Source: Desulfovibrio sp.
GTDB lineage: Bacteria; Desulfobacterota; Desulfovibrionia; Desulfovibrionales; Desulfovibrionaceae
DNA: 49,343 nucleotides
NCBI GenBank assembly: GCA_017528345.1
Contig: JAFXOX010000076.1
Location: 1 to 49,343, forward strand
Reading direction: 5' to 3'
This document shows positions 34,262 to 43,381 of the stretch, one piece after another. Positions within the stretch are counted from its first letter, which is position 1; every line of letters starts with the position of its first letter. A program made the position numbers and the translations under genes. The notes below the pieces were generated by a model. That model saw nothing but the letters and a program-made list of their open reading frames with translations, did not search any database and was not told the origin of the DNA.

Positions 34262-36474
34262 AGAACCTCGTAGATGCGGGCAAAGACATTGTCATAGACG
34301 AGTTTGAAATACGGTGAGAGCTTGGGATCGTGACCATTGCTGAGCAGAAGCCGGACCATCAGTGAATTGGCGAGCCGTTCGTCGATGGCGAGTTTTTCAT
34401 CCGTCACGGTATTGAAGAGAAAATGCACATTGCGGCGTTTGGCCAGGAAGAGACGCTTTTCCTCCTCAGTGGCATTGGGGTGGGAATTGACCCATTCCTG
34501 CACATAGTCGCGGTGTGTGATACCGGTTTCCTGAAAAACACTGATGGATGCCGCATCAATGGCTTTGTCGTTTTCTGAAAGCCGTACTTCTCCGGTGTCC
34601 AGGCGGTAACTGAGTTCGTGGGGAATAATGGATAAGGCCCCGCCTTCACCTTTATGCGTCACAAAGTTCCAGCTGCCAAAATTACTGATCCAGAAGCCTA
34701 GTCGCAGCATTTCAAAGCTGACGATAATGAAGATGCGGCCTTTCCCGGCAATCAAAGCTGTTTCTGGAGAGCGCAGTCGGTCCATGAGGGATTGGGCCGC
34801 GTTCTCATCGAGTTCCGTGAAAACATTGCCAGCCACATTGCCGCGGCTTTCGGTATAGCGCATCAGCTGACGGGCAAAGCGCGGGTTGTCTGTGGCAAAG
34901 ACCGCAGCTGGCAAATAGAGGGAAGGTCCTGCGTGTTGGGCTCCGTCGGCAATGGTTGCACGCCGGGCAAAGTGGTGGGCCGCATAGCCCCAGTCCCACC
35001 ACAGCCAGAGCATGGACTTTTCAGGCGTCATGGCCTGGGCCTGCGTCAGACAGTCGGCATGGCGACGATTGATCATGGGACCCTGGCTCAGAGCTTGAAT
35101 GATTTCGGTAAACGGGACAATCAGGGTCGCGATGAGGAGGGCAGAGGCCATCAGCCCGGCCCATATGCCGCGCAGCCGCTTTTTAAGAATATATTGCAAA
35201 AGCCAGAAAAGGGGCAGGCTTAAGCCCAGGCCAATGATAGGCGCGCCAAACATGACCATACGTCCGCCAAGGCGCAGGCTGGCTAGCGCCAGAAGGGCAA
35301 GGGGCAGAAGAAAAAGGGCACCGGGACGCCTGAAAAGGACAACAACAAAGCCTATGAGTCCGAGAATGGCTGCTTCCGGCCAGGGATGAAAATAGGAGAG
35401 CAGGGAGGCCGCATTTAAGTCCTGCACCTCCACAATGGACTGGGCAACAGAGGGATAGAGAAGAGCCTGCGTCGCGCCGGACTGCCTGGCATCTGCGGCA
35501 TGCTTGAGATAACTGTTGATATGATTGATCACCGTTTGGGCGATGTCGCCGTCAATGAGCAGATAGAGTGTCCCAAGCCAGAAGACGATGAGGACGCTTT
35601 TCGAAGAGAGAAGGTGCAGAAGCTTGCGCCCCAACTGCCCGTGGGCTGCTATCAGCAGCAGAGAAAAAGCCAGCGCCCAGGGACCTGTCAGGGATGGCAG
35701 AGCGTAGGCCAGAGCACCAAGAAGAACAAGCGGCCTGCGTCGTTTGGGTGCCATAAAGAGCGCAAGAAAGGCCAAAAGAACCACATTGTAGCGGATGAGG
35801 TAGGGAAAGACCGAGTGCCAGGACTGGGTCCACCAGGAGATAACGCCTGACAGACCAAGGAGCAAAATCCAGGTCGGGTGCAGAGGATTGCCCTGGGGAA
35901 GAGGTTCTGTTGACGGATCTGGGTGGAGTTGTTGCTGCCTGAGAAGAATGCGCAGAACGGTCCTTGGCAAAAGCAGGTAGCGCATGGCCCAGCTTGCGGG
36001 CACAAGGGTCATGAGCAGGGGAAAAAAGATCGTAATGAGGTCGGTATCGTAGAAGCCAAGGAGGGTCCGGGCGAGAAAGCCCGGTGAAAAGCAGGTTAAC
36101 AGCCCTGCGGCAATGCCGGCTTCAAGACTGCCCAGAGCCCAGGCCCAGACAAAAACGATGACCGCCACAAGGCTTGCCAGAAACATGGGAAACCAGAAGG
36201 CCACATTGGCAGGGGGAAGATGGAGAAGGTCGGCGAGGCCTTTGAGCATGACAGCCATGGGATGGCCTGTGGCCAGACCGAAACCTTCGGCGCCGGCCAG
36301 CCAGTGGTAGGCGTCGTGGGTGGCCAGAAGCCACTGTGAGCCAAGACGGAATTCCGCATCCTGCCAGCACGGCCACTCCAGCAGACGCAGTCCCAAGGCC
36401 AGAAAGAAGGTCAAAAGCGCAAGGTAGATGCCGCGTCGACCAAAATACGGCAGTGAGCTTGAGACGTCCTTCAT
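34258..36474 (-). CDS. pglB: Oligosaccharyltransferase PglB/STT3 family
   Basis: PglB transfers lipid-linked glycans to Asn in N-x-S/T sequons in the periplasm. The 738-residue protein has about a dozen membrane segments over its first 440 residues. The first Asp motif is at HDAYHWLAG near residue 54 and the second at GFYDTDLI near 155. The signature WWDWGY (the WWDYG motif of STT3) lies near residue 488 in the C-terminal periplasmic domain. The ATG at 36474 follows GAGGAA, eight bases after rsmG. No glycan-assembly genes (pglA, C, D, K) are adjacent, so the donor is made elsewhere. Its 3' end overlaps the MOSC gene by four bases. Confidence 0.9.
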   Translation of the reverse strand: MKDVSSSLPYFGRRGIYLALLTFFLALGLRLLEWPCWQDAEFRLGSQWLLATHDAYHWLAGAEGFGLATGHPMAVMLKGLADLLHLPPANVAFWFPMFLASLVAVIVFVWAWALGSLEAGIAAGLLTCFSPGFLARTLLGFYDTDLITIFFPLLMTLVPASWAMRYLLLPRTVLRILLRQQQLHPDPSTEPLPQGNPLHPTWILLLGLSGVISWWTQSWHSVFPYLIRYNVVLLAFLALFMAPKRRRPLVLLGALAYALPSLTGPWALAFSLLLIAAHGQLGRKLLHLLSSKSVLIVFWLGTLYLLIDGDIAQTVINHINSYLKHAADARQSGATQALLYPSVAQSIVEVQDLNAASLLSYFHPWPEAAILGLIGFVVVLFRRPGALFLLPLALLALASLRLGGRMVMFGAPIIGLGLSLPLFWLLQYILKKRLRGIWAGLMASALLIATLIVPFTEIIQALSQGPMINRRHADCLTQAQAMTPEKSMLWLWWDWGYAAHHFARRATIADGAQHAGPSLYLPAAVFATDNPRFARQLMRYTESRGNVAGNVFTELDENAAQSLMDRLRSPETALIAGKGRIFIIVSFEMLRLGFWISNFGSWNFVTHKGEGGALSIIPHELSYRLDTGEVRLSENDKAIDAASISVFQETGITHRDYVQEWVNSHPNATEEEKRLFLAKRRNVHFLFNTVTDEKLAIDERLANSLMVRLLLSNGHDPKLSPYFKLVYDNVFARIYEVL

Positions 36475-36482
36475 GAGTTCCT

Positions 36483-37181
36483 CTATCCTTCCTGTTTGCA
36501 GCTGTCGGCCCGATCTTGGGGGCTTTGACGGCCTTGAGCATCTGTGTTGCAAAGTACCCAGAACCAGCGATCCTTGGCTTCCACCGTGTAGTGGACAATG
36601 GTTTTGGCTGTCCAGCCGCAAGCCTTGTCTGCCACAAAGGGTGCAGAACTTAAGACCAGAAGATAGCCCTGATCTTTGAGAAAGGGACGGGCAGCCTCAG
36701 CAAGTTTGGGAAAGGGGAGAAAGGCCCGGCTGAGCACAAGATCCGCACAACCGGGATTATCCTTGGCAAAATCTCTGATATCTGTCTCCATGACCTGTGT
36801 TGCTGGCAAATCCATGCGGGCAAGCATATTGCGCAGAAAAACAGCACGTTTGGCCATTTTTTCAAGCATCAGATAGCTGCCCCCGGTATAGAGCAGGCGC
36901 AGAGGAATGCCTGGCAGACCAGCTCCGGCTCCAAGGTCGCAGATACAGGGATCCTTGGGCAGGGGAAGCTCTGAGAGCAATTTTGCGAGATACAAACTGT
37001 CCACGATGAGTTTGCGGACAATGAGCTGCCAGTCCTTGATGCCTGTGAGATTGATAGCCCGGTTCCAGTGGAGAAGGTCTTTGAGATAGGCAGTCAGCTG
37101 GCAGACCACGGTCTCCTGGACGGGAAAACCCAGATCGTTCAGGACGCTTTTGAGACTTTGGGGCGTGAGTGCTTCTGACAT
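36483..37181 (-). CDS. rsmG: 16S rRNA (guanine-527 N7) methyltransferase
   Basis: RsmG methylates G527 of 16S rRNA. The 232-residue protein has WNRAINLTGIKD near residue 40, the SAM motif CDLGAGAGLPG at 81-91 and the YLLVLSSAP strand, all typical of GidB/RsmG. The start at 37181 has a weak ribosome site, but the frame upstream has no homology. It precedes pglB by eight bases and the two form a transcript from a promoter at 37240-37212. Confidence 0.92.
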   Translation of the reverse strand: MSEALTPQSLKSVLNDLGFPVQETVVCQLTAYLKDLLHWNRAINLTGIKDWQLIVRKLIVDSLYLAKLLSELPLPKDPCICDLGAGAGLPGIPLRLLYTGGSYLMLEKMAKRAVFLRNMLARMDLPATQVMETDIRDFAKDNPGCADLVLSRAFLPFPKLAEAARPFLKDQGYLLVLSSAPFVADKACGWTAKTIVHYTVEAKDRWFWVLCNTDAQGRQSPQDRADSCKQEG

Positions 37182-37211
37182 ATTTTGGCTCGAAAAAAGT
37201 GGTTTTTGGAG

Positions 37212-37240
37212 GGTATAGCCTGCTTGCTTCGGGCTTGCAA
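37212..37240 (-). promoter_or_regulatory. Sigma-70 promoter of rsmG-pglB
   Basis: On the minus strand TTGCAA (37240-37235) and TATACC (37217-37212) are separated by exactly 17 bases, 30 bases before the start codon. Confidence 0.6.
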
Positions 37241-37330
37241 GGGCGCAAGGGATAACGTACAAAGAAGGCACTTAAAAAGGCATGGTTACAACGTTGCCGT
37301 ACACTTTTTGGAAAGATCAACGAAGGTATT

Positions 37331-38278
37331 ATGATGAATAAGCCGGTTCTGCTTTTTCCCGGTCAGGGCTCACAATTGCCTGGCATGGGGCGCGATCTCG
37401 CCGAAGCCGAGACTTCTGCCATGGACATTTGGAAACTGGCCGAGCGTATCAGCCACAAACCATTGCGTGAGATTTTCTGGGAAGGTGATGAAGCGGCCAT
37501 GAGCGATACGGCCGTCCTGCAGCCGGCGCTGACCGTGGTCAATCTTGCGCTTTACAACTGCCTGCGGGGAAAGGTCGACTTTGCCGCCAGCGCCGGGCAC
37601 AGTCTTGGCGAATTCAGTGCTCTGGCAGCTGCGGGAGTCCTTTCTCTGGAAGATACCTTGAAGCTCACCAGCCTGCGCGGCGAGCTTATGGCACAGGCTG
37701 ATCCGGATCATACAGGTGGTATGATGGCTGTGGTCAAGCTCGATTGTGAAGAGGTTGAAAGGCTTGTGGCCGAGGCAGCTCAGGAATGCGGCGAGCTTTT
37801 GCTCTGTGCCAATTTCAATGCGCCCAAGCAGACTGTGGTGAGTGGGCAAAATGCCGCCCTTGCTCTTCTGCAGAGCAAGGTCAAAGCCGCCAAGGGGCGG
37901 GCTCTGCCCCTCAAGGTATCCGCAGCCTTTCACAGTCCCATGATGGAGGAGGCCAATCGGGAGTTCCAGCCTCTTTTGCGCAAGGTCAGCTGGCATGATG
38001 CCCGTTTCCCCGTCTACAGCAATGTTCTGGCCTGTGCCGAACAACAGAGCCAACGTCTGCAGGAAGCCATGCTTGTGCAGATGGTTTCTCCGGTACGCTG
38101 GCTGGAAAGTGTACGGGCTCAGTATCAGGACGGGCTGCGCGCTTGGCTTGAAGTAGGCCCCAAATCCCTGTTAATCCGTCTTGTCACCTCGTGTCTGGAA
38201 GATGTTACCGACGAGGATCTCCAATGTGAGGCTGTGACTGATCTTGCCACAGCCAATGCATGCCCGTTTCTGGAGTAG
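37331..38278 (+). CDS. fabD: Malonyl-CoA:ACP transacylase
   Basis: FabD loads malonate onto acyl carrier protein for fatty acid synthesis. The 315-residue protein has LLFPGQGSQLPGMG at the N-terminus, the nucleophile Ser91 in GHSLGEFSAL, the active-site His in KVSAAFHSPMM and the VGPKSLL end motif. AAGG lies four bases before this ATG and seven before a second ATG at 37334, so the latter may be used. It leads a long plus-strand series of genes, with argS three bases downstream. Confidence 0.95.
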   Translation: MMNKPVLLFPGQGSQLPGMGRDLAEAETSAMDIWKLAERISHKPLREIFWEGDEAAMSDTAVLQPALTVVNLALYNCLRGKVDFAASAGHSLGEFSALAAAGVLSLEDTLKLTSLRGELMAQADPDHTGGMMAVVKLDCEEVERLVAEAAQECGELLLCANFNAPKQTVVSGQNAALALLQSKVKAAKGRALPLKVSAAFHSPMMEEANREFQPLLRKVSWHDARFPVYSNVLACAEQQSQRLQEAMLVQMVSPVRWLESVRAQYQDGLRAWLEVGPKSLLIRLVTSCLEDVTDEDLQCEAVTDLATANACPFLE

Positions 38279-38281
38279 TGT

Positions 38282-39925
38282 ATGCAGGCAATAGACTCTT
38301 TGCGTGGTGAACTACAGACTATTGTGACGCAATGGGGCTGTGCATGGCCTGAAAAATGCGTTGTGGAAGCCCCTAAAGATCCTCGTCACGGAGATCTTTC
38401 CACCAACCTGGCCCTGCTTCTGGCCAAGCCCCTTGGCAAAAAACCGCGTGAGCTTGCCGAGGAATTAGCCCGTCTTTTGCAGGAAAAGGTTGCTATCATT
38501 GCTTCTGCGCAAGCCGCAGGCCCAGGATTCTGTAATGTTGTCTTCAGTGCTGCCTTTTGGCAGCAGGTGATTGGGGATGTGCAGCAAGGTGGGTGCAACT
38601 ATGGGCACTTCACCGACGGAGCCGGCAAGAAGGTGCTTGTGGAATTTGTTTCAGCCAATCCCACAGGTCCCTTGCATGTCGGTCATGGCCGTGGTGCTGC
38701 GGTAGGTGATAGTTTGGCAAGACTGTTGCGCTGCGCAGGCTATACGGTAGATACCGAGTACTATATCAATGATGCCGGGCGCCAGATGCGTATTCTGGGG
38801 CTTTCGGTCTGGCTTAGGGCACGGGAACTCCGCAATCTGCCTGTGGAGTGGCCTGAAGACTATTATCACGGTTCCTATATTATTGATCTTGCCCGAGAGC
38901 TCCTGGAGCGCGAGCCAGACTTGCTTGAACGTGAGCGAGAGGAAGCTATTGACCGCTGCTATGCCTATGCCATGCAGAGCATTCTCGACGGTATCAAGCA
39001 TGATCTCGCCGAATTTCGTGTGCAGCAGGACACGTTTTTTTCCGAGAAAAGTCTTGTCAAAGATCACGCCGTGGATCGGGCTTTTGAGGCCCTGGATAAA
39101 TGTGGCCGCACCTATCATCAGGACAATGCCTACTGGTTTGCCACGTCAGCCCTTGGCGATGATCGCGACCGCGTTTTGCGGAAGTCCGACGGCTCATTGA
39201 CCTATTTTGCCTCCGATATTGCCTATCATCACAATAAATACGAACGCGGCTACGACTGGCTGGTCGATGTCTGGGGTGCCGATCATCACGGCTATATTCC
39301 CCGCATGCGCGCGGCCATTGAGTCCATGGGCAGAAGTCAGGAAAGCTTTGACGTGATTTTGATTCAGCTCGTCAATCTCATGAAGGACGGTCACCCCCTC
39401 GGCATGTCAACACGCGCCGGTACCTTTGAGACGCTGCATGATGTGGTCAAGGAAGTGGGTGTTGACGCGGCACGCTTCATGTTTTTGTCGCGCAAAAGTG
39501 ATAGCCCGCTGGATTTTGATCTTGATCTCGTACGTCAGCGCAATATGGAAAACCCGGTCTACTACGTCCAATATGCCCATGCACGCATTTCAGCCCTGCT
39601 CAGACGTGCCGAGGAGCGTGGCATAGATTGCACAGATGCCGATATTACATGTCTCACTGAGCCCTGCGATCTGACGCTTCTGCGCAAAATGGCCGCCTAT
39701 GAGGATGCCTTACGGGGTGCCGCACGGACCCTTGGCGTACATCACGTCAGCCGCTATCTCACAGAACTGGCCGGGCTTGTGCATAGCTACTATGCCAGTC
39801 AGCAGATTCTGGGCAGCGAGGATCAGGAACTCATCAAGGCCCGCCTTGTGCTGTTTCAGGCTCTGGCCCAGGTTTTGCGCAATGGCCTTGATGTGCTTGG
39901 CGTGGATGCGCCCTCCCAGATGTAG
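38282..39925 (+). CDS. argS: Arginyl-tRNA synthetase
   Basis: The 547-residue class I synthetase has the HIGH motif HVGH at residues 132-135 preceded by EFVSANPTGPL, the KMSKS-region variant HPLGMSTRAGTFETL, and the DALR anticodon-binding domain at the end (QYAHARISALLRRA through LVLFQALAQVLRNGLDVLGVDAPSQM). A full N-terminal Arg_tRNA_synt_N (additional) domain is present. GGAG precedes the ATG and overlaps the fabD stop. The lysine-poor KMSKS region is common among ArgRS. Confidence 0.97.
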   Translation: MQAIDSLRGELQTIVTQWGCAWPEKCVVEAPKDPRHGDLSTNLALLLAKPLGKKPRELAEELARLLQEKVAIIASAQAAGPGFCNVVFSAAFWQQVIGDVQQGGCNYGHFTDGAGKKVLVEFVSANPTGPLHVGHGRGAAVGDSLARLLRCAGYTVDTEYYINDAGRQMRILGLSVWLRARELRNLPVEWPEDYYHGSYIIDLARELLEREPDLLEREREEAIDRCYAYAMQSILDGIKHDLAEFRVQQDTFFSEKSLVKDHAVDRAFEALDKCGRTYHQDNAYWFATSALGDDRDRVLRKSDGSLTYFASDIAYHHNKYERGYDWLVDVWGADHHGYIPRMRAAIESMGRSQESFDVILIQLVNLMKDGHPLGMSTRAGTFETLHDVVKEVGVDAARFMFLSRKSDSPLDFDLDLVRQRNMENPVYYVQYAHARISALLRRAEERGIDCTDADITCLTEPCDLTLLRKMAAYEDALRGAARTLGVHHVSRYLTELAGLVHSYYASQQILGSEDQELIKARLVLFQALAQVLRNGLDVLGVDAPSQM

Positions 39926-39933
39926 GAGAGACC

Positions 39934-40638
39934 ATGGCTTTTGTCCGACGTCGCCAGTCACACAGACGCAATCCGGAAAAAACGCAGGTGGCACCTGAGC
40001 GATTTTCTCTGCGTGTCACAGCGCCCCTGCTGGTCTTTGGCTGTGTGATTCTGGCGCTGACTCTCGGCTGGGCCTTTTTTACAGGCTTTCTTGTGGGACG
40101 CGGTGAAAACCCTGGTGAGCGTCTGGCAAGTCTGGCGCCTTTTGGACAGAAAAGTGAACCTGAAGTCAAGGCAACGCCCAAGGAAGAACCCAGCATGCAG
40201 CCTGAGGAGACCGTGGAAGCGAAGCCTGCAGAGCAAGTAAAGCCTATAGCGCAAGCTATCGCTGCCCCTTCCGACTCTGCCAAGCCTGTTGCCCCGGCTC
40301 ACCCCTTTACCCGTCCGGATACCCGTTCCATGGCGGCCTGGGGTGTGCGCGGCGAGCCTTCCGCAAGCGAGGCAAAGCCTCCTGAGCCGGAAACCGAGCT
40401 CTTTGAGTATCAGCTGCGCCTTGCCACCTTTGCCAAACGGGAAGAGGCGGTAGCCTTGATGGGCAAAATCACAGGGAAACATGTGCGCTGCAAGGTTGTG
40501 CCGCGCGGCAAGCACTTTGTGGTGCAATGTGTGCTTCGCGGCACAGAACAGCATTTTGCGGATTTTCAGGACCTGCTTGGGCGGCTCAAGGTCAAAGATC
40601 CGTTCCTCGCCGCCAAGAAAGAGCTTAAAGGTCGTTGA
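39934..40638 (+). CDS. SPOR-domain membrane protein
   Basis: The 234-residue protein has a basic N-terminus, one membrane segment near residues 30-55 (LLVFGCVILALTLGWAFFTGFLVG), a Pro/Glu/Lys-rich linker and a C-terminal SPOR domain (FEYQLRLATFAKREEAVALMGKITG onward). SPOR domains bind peptidoglycan lacking stem peptides at division sites. The exact role, divisome or other, is not evident. AGGAGA precedes the ATG at 39934, and mlaE starts one base after its stop. Confidence 0.85.
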   Translation: MAFVRRRQSHRRNPEKTQVAPERFSLRVTAPLLVFGCVILALTLGWAFFTGFLVGRGENPGERLASLAPFGQKSEPEVKATPKEEPSMQPEETVEAKPAEQVKPIAQAIAAPSDSAKPVAPAHPFTRPDTRSMAAWGVRGEPSASEAKPPEPETELFEYQLRLATFAKREEAVALMGKITGKHVRCKVVPRGKHFVVQCVLRGTEQHFADFQDLLGRLKVKDPFLAAKKELKGR

Positions 40639-40639
40639 T

Positions 40640-41434
40640 ATGCTGTCACCGACGCAACTGCTTGCCAAGCTTGGCTCGCGCCTGACATATCTTACGCAGC
40701 AGGTCGGAGCCCTTACCATGTTTATGGTACAGGCTGTGTGGCATATCTTTGATACCAGGCGCATCATTGGCCGAAGTATTCGTCAGATCTATGTCATTGG
40801 CGTGCAGTCGCTTTTTGTCATCCTCCTGATCGGTATTTTCTGCGGCATGGTCCTCGGACTTCAGGGCTACTATACCCTTGTGAAATTCGGCTCTGTGGGA
40901 CTGCTTGGCAGTGCCGTCTCCCTGACCTTGATCCGTGAGCTGGGTCCTGTGCTCACAGCCATTATGCTCACAGGCCGGGCTGGCTCCTCCATGACAGCGG
41001 AAATCGGCGTCATGCGTATCACCGATCAAATTGATGCCCTTGATGTCATGGATATCAATTCCATGGCCTATCTTGTCAGTCCGAGAGTTGTGGCAGCCTT
41101 GATCTCTTTTCCGCTGCTTACAGCTATTTTTGATGTTATTGGCATTATCGGCGGCTATCTTACCGGTGTTTTGATGCTCGGGATCAATGAGGGGGCCTAT
41201 TTTTACCGTATCCAGGCCTCAGTGACGATGACAGATGTGCAAGGAGGTTTCCACAAGGCTGTGGTCTTTGCCCTGCTTGTGACTATCGTCTGCTGCTTTG
41301 AAGGCTATTATACCCATAAGCGTCGGGACAGCGTCGGGCCAGAGGCTGTGGGCAATGCCACGACGCAGGCTGTGGTTATCAGCTGTGTGCTGATTCTGGC
41401 GGCAGATTATGTGCTGACGTCAGTTCTGCTTTAG
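40640..41434 (+). CDS. mlaE: Phospholipid ABC transporter permease MlaE
   Basis: The 264-residue permease has five to six membrane segments and the MlaE family core: IGVQSLFVILLIGIFCGMVLGLQGYYTL, LTLIRELGPVLTAIMLTGRAGSSMTAEIGVM and YLVSPRVVAALISFPLLTAIFDVIG. It is the inner-membrane part of the Mla system, which moves phospholipids between outer and inner membranes. Start at ATG 40640 with AAGG upstream. It is followed at eight bases by the ATPase mlaF, then mlaD, mlaC and mlaA. Confidence 0.92.
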   Translation: MLSPTQLLAKLGSRLTYLTQQVGALTMFMVQAVWHIFDTRRIIGRSIRQIYVIGVQSLFVILLIGIFCGMVLGLQGYYTLVKFGSVGLLGSAVSLTLIRELGPVLTAIMLTGRAGSSMTAEIGVMRITDQIDALDVMDINSMAYLVSPRVVAALISFPLLTAIFDVIGIIGGYLTGVLMLGINEGAYFYRIQASVTMTDVQGGFHKAVVFALLVTIVCCFEGYYTHKRRDSVGPEAVGNATTQAVVISCVLILAADYVLTSVLL

Positions 41435-41442
41435 GGGTAGCT

Positions 41443-42276
41443 ATGGAGACCTGGTCAGATACGGCAAGCTGGGATATCACCTTTAACAGCCTGAGTGTCG
41501 GCTACGGCGAGCATGTGGTGCTTGAGGATATCACAGCCACGTTGCCGGGCGGAAAAATCTCCGTGATCCTCGGTGGCAGCGGTTGCGGCAAGTCTACGCT
41601 GTTGCGCCATATCATAGGTCTCTCCCGACCTCTTGCCGGGAGTCTGTGCATTGCCGGGCTTGATCCTGCCACACTTGTCACACGGGATTTCAGGCGCCTG
41701 CGTCGACAGATCGGTGTGCTTTTTCAGGACGGGGCATTGCTTGGCGCCATGACCCTTGCCCAGAATGTGGCGCTGCCCTTAAGTGAGCATCTCTCCTTGC
41801 CGCGCACCCTGGTGCGCGGTGAGGCCCTGCGCGTGCTCAAAATGGTTGAGCTTGAGGATTTTGCCGATTTTTATCCGCATCAGCTATCGGGAGGCATGCG
41901 CAAACGTGCCGGTCTTGCCCGGGCCATCATCGCCAATCCCAGAATCCTTTTATGCGATGAACCGACCTCAGGCCTTGATCCGGTTACCGCGGCACGTATG
42001 GATGACCTGCTTCTCAGTCTGCACGCGCAGTTTCCGTCCATGACCATTGTCAGTGTCAGCCATGATCTCATGAGTCTTGAACGCATTGCTGACTATGTTC
42101 TGGTCCTCAAGGACGGACATCTTCATTTTGCCGGCGATCTTGCTAGCCTGAAAGCTTCTCGTGATCCCTATCTTACCATGTTTCTTTCCCGTGATGCCGG
42201 CACCGGCATGCGTGATTTTTCAGAGAGCATGGATGCTGAGGTGGCTGCAGCGCTCGAGAGATCTTTTCGAGCCTGA
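41443..42276 (+). CDS. mlaF: Phospholipid ABC transporter ATPase MlaF
   Basis: The 277-residue ATPase has Walker A GGSGCGKST at residues 44-52, the Q-loop FQDGAL, the signature [17 protein letters not shown], Walker B ILLCDEPTSGLDP and the switch His in VSVSHD. The GGMRKR form of the signature is typical of the Mla/MCE ATPases. It has a short C-terminal extension. It pairs with MlaE and sits between mlaE and mlaD. Confidence 0.93.
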   Translation: METWSDTASWDITFNSLSVGYGEHVVLEDITATLPGGKISVILGGSGCGKSTLLRHIIGLSRPLAGSLCIAGLDPATLVTRDFRRLRRQIGVLFQDGALLGAMTLAQNVALPLSEHLSLPRTLVRGEALRVLKMVELEDFADFYPHQLSGGMRKRAGLARAIIANPRILLCDEPTSGLDPVTAARMDDLLLSLHAQFPSMTIVSVSHDLMSLERIADYVLVLKDGHLHFAGDLASLKASRDPYLTMFLSRDAGTGMRDFSESMDAEVAAALERSFRA

Positions 42277-42311
42277 GAAGTCGTTTTTTGCCCTTCAATG
42301 TTGGAGCAGGT

Positions 42312-42752
42312 ATGCGTGAAACCTTGGTCGGTGTTTTTGTCCTCATAGGTCTTCTCTGTGTCTGTTATTTGACGGTCAAGCTTGGACGCATGGAAGTCTT
42401 CAATAGTTCAGGTTTCCCTCTGACAGCCCGTTTTGATTCTGCCTCGGGATTGCGTGTGGGCGCAGATGTGGAATTGTGCGGCGTGCCTGTGGGGCGGGTG
42501 ACGGCTATTGAACTGGATACGGATCCCGCGCGTACTCAGGCTGTGGTCCATCTGCTTTTTCAGCAGGATTTTAAATTATCCGATGACAGTATTGCCTCCA
42601 TCAAGACCGCAGGTCTGATTGGTGACAAGTACGTGAGTATTTCGCGCGGTGGCTCAGAGACTATTCTGACGGCCGGAGAGGAAATTCACGATACCGAATC
42701 CCCCGTTGATCTCGAAACTCTGATTGGAAAATACGCCTTTGGAGGTGTCTAG
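42312..42752 (+). CDS. mlaD: Phospholipid-binding MCE protein MlaD
   Basis: The 146-residue protein has an N-terminal membrane anchor (LVGVFVLIGLLCVCYLTVKLG) and one MCE domain (FPLTARFDSASGLRVGADVELCGVPVGRVTAIEL, then SIKTAGLIGDKYVSISRG). In the Mla system MlaD forms a hexameric ring on the permease. GGAG lies five bases before the ATG at 42312. The stop overlaps the GTG start of mlaC by one base. Confidence 0.92.
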   Translation: MRETLVGVFVLIGLLCVCYLTVKLGRMEVFNSSGFPLTARFDSASGLRVGADVELCGVPVGRVTAIELDTDPARTQAVVHLLFQQDFKLSDDSIASIKTAGLIGDKYVSISRGGSETILTAGEEIHDTESPVDLETLIGKYAFGGV

Positions 42753-43381
42753 TGCGTTCTGCCATAGCTTTGCTTTGTTCCGTGCTTGTCTGTAGTGTCC
42801 TTCTTGCTGCCCACCCGGCCTCTGCCGCAAGTGCCAGAGAAAGCCTCGAGCTTTCCCTGACGAAGATTCTCGATCTCATCAAAAGCCCGGATTATGCGGA
42901 TAACGCCAAACGAGAGGGGCAGCGTCAGAAGATCGACAAGATTGTGCGAGCCCATTTTGATTTTCAGGAATTTTCCTCACGCACCGTGGGCGCAGGCTGG
43001 CGCAATTTTTCAGCCAAGCAGAAGGCTGATTTTGCCGATGCCTTTGCCGATCTGCTCATCAATACCTATCTTCGCAAGATCGATGGCTATAACGGGGAGC
43101 AGATTGCCTATACGGGAGAAAAGCTTTCTCCCAAGGGTGACCGCAGTGAAATTCAGACTGTGATCAGTCTGAAAAGTGGCAAGAAGATTCCCGTCAGTTA
43201 TCGCATGCTGCCCAAGGATGATGACTGGAAGGTCTACGATGTGCTCATTGAAAATATCAGCCTCGTGAAGAACTACCGTACCCAATTTCAGGATCTTCTG
43301 CGTACGACAGATCCCGATCAGCTGATTGCCCGCATCCGTGAAAAGTCACGCGAGGTGCAGCAAAGTGAAGCCAAAAAGTAA
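42752..43381 (+). CDS. mlaC: Periplasmic phospholipid carrier MlaC
   Basis: The 209-residue protein has a signal peptide (RSAIALLCSVLVCSVLLAAH, cleavage after ASA) and the MlaC/Ttg2D fold pattern: IDKIVRAHFDFQEFSSRTVG, FADAFADLLINTYLRKIDGY, ETV-like YDVLIENISLVKNYRTQF. It ferries phospholipids across the periplasm between MlaA and MlaFEDB. The start is GTG overlapping the mlaD stop, with GGAGG six bases upstream. The 3' end overlaps mlaA by 17 bases. Confidence 0.92.
   Translation: MRSAIALLCSVLVCSVLLAAHPASAASARESLELSLTKILDLIKSPDYADNAKREGQRQKIDKIVRAHFDFQEFSSRTVGAGWRNFSAKQKADFADAFADLLINTYLRKIDGYNGEQIAYTGEKLSPKGDRSEIQTVISLKSGKKIPVSYRMLPKDDDWKVYDVLIENISLVKNYRTQFQDLLRTTDPDQLIARIREKSREVQQSEAKK

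Noticed and set aside
39958..40767. 269-codon minus-strand frame over the SPOR gene and mlaE
   Set aside because: It is Arg- and Cys-rich, antisense to two genes with clear domains, and has no start context.
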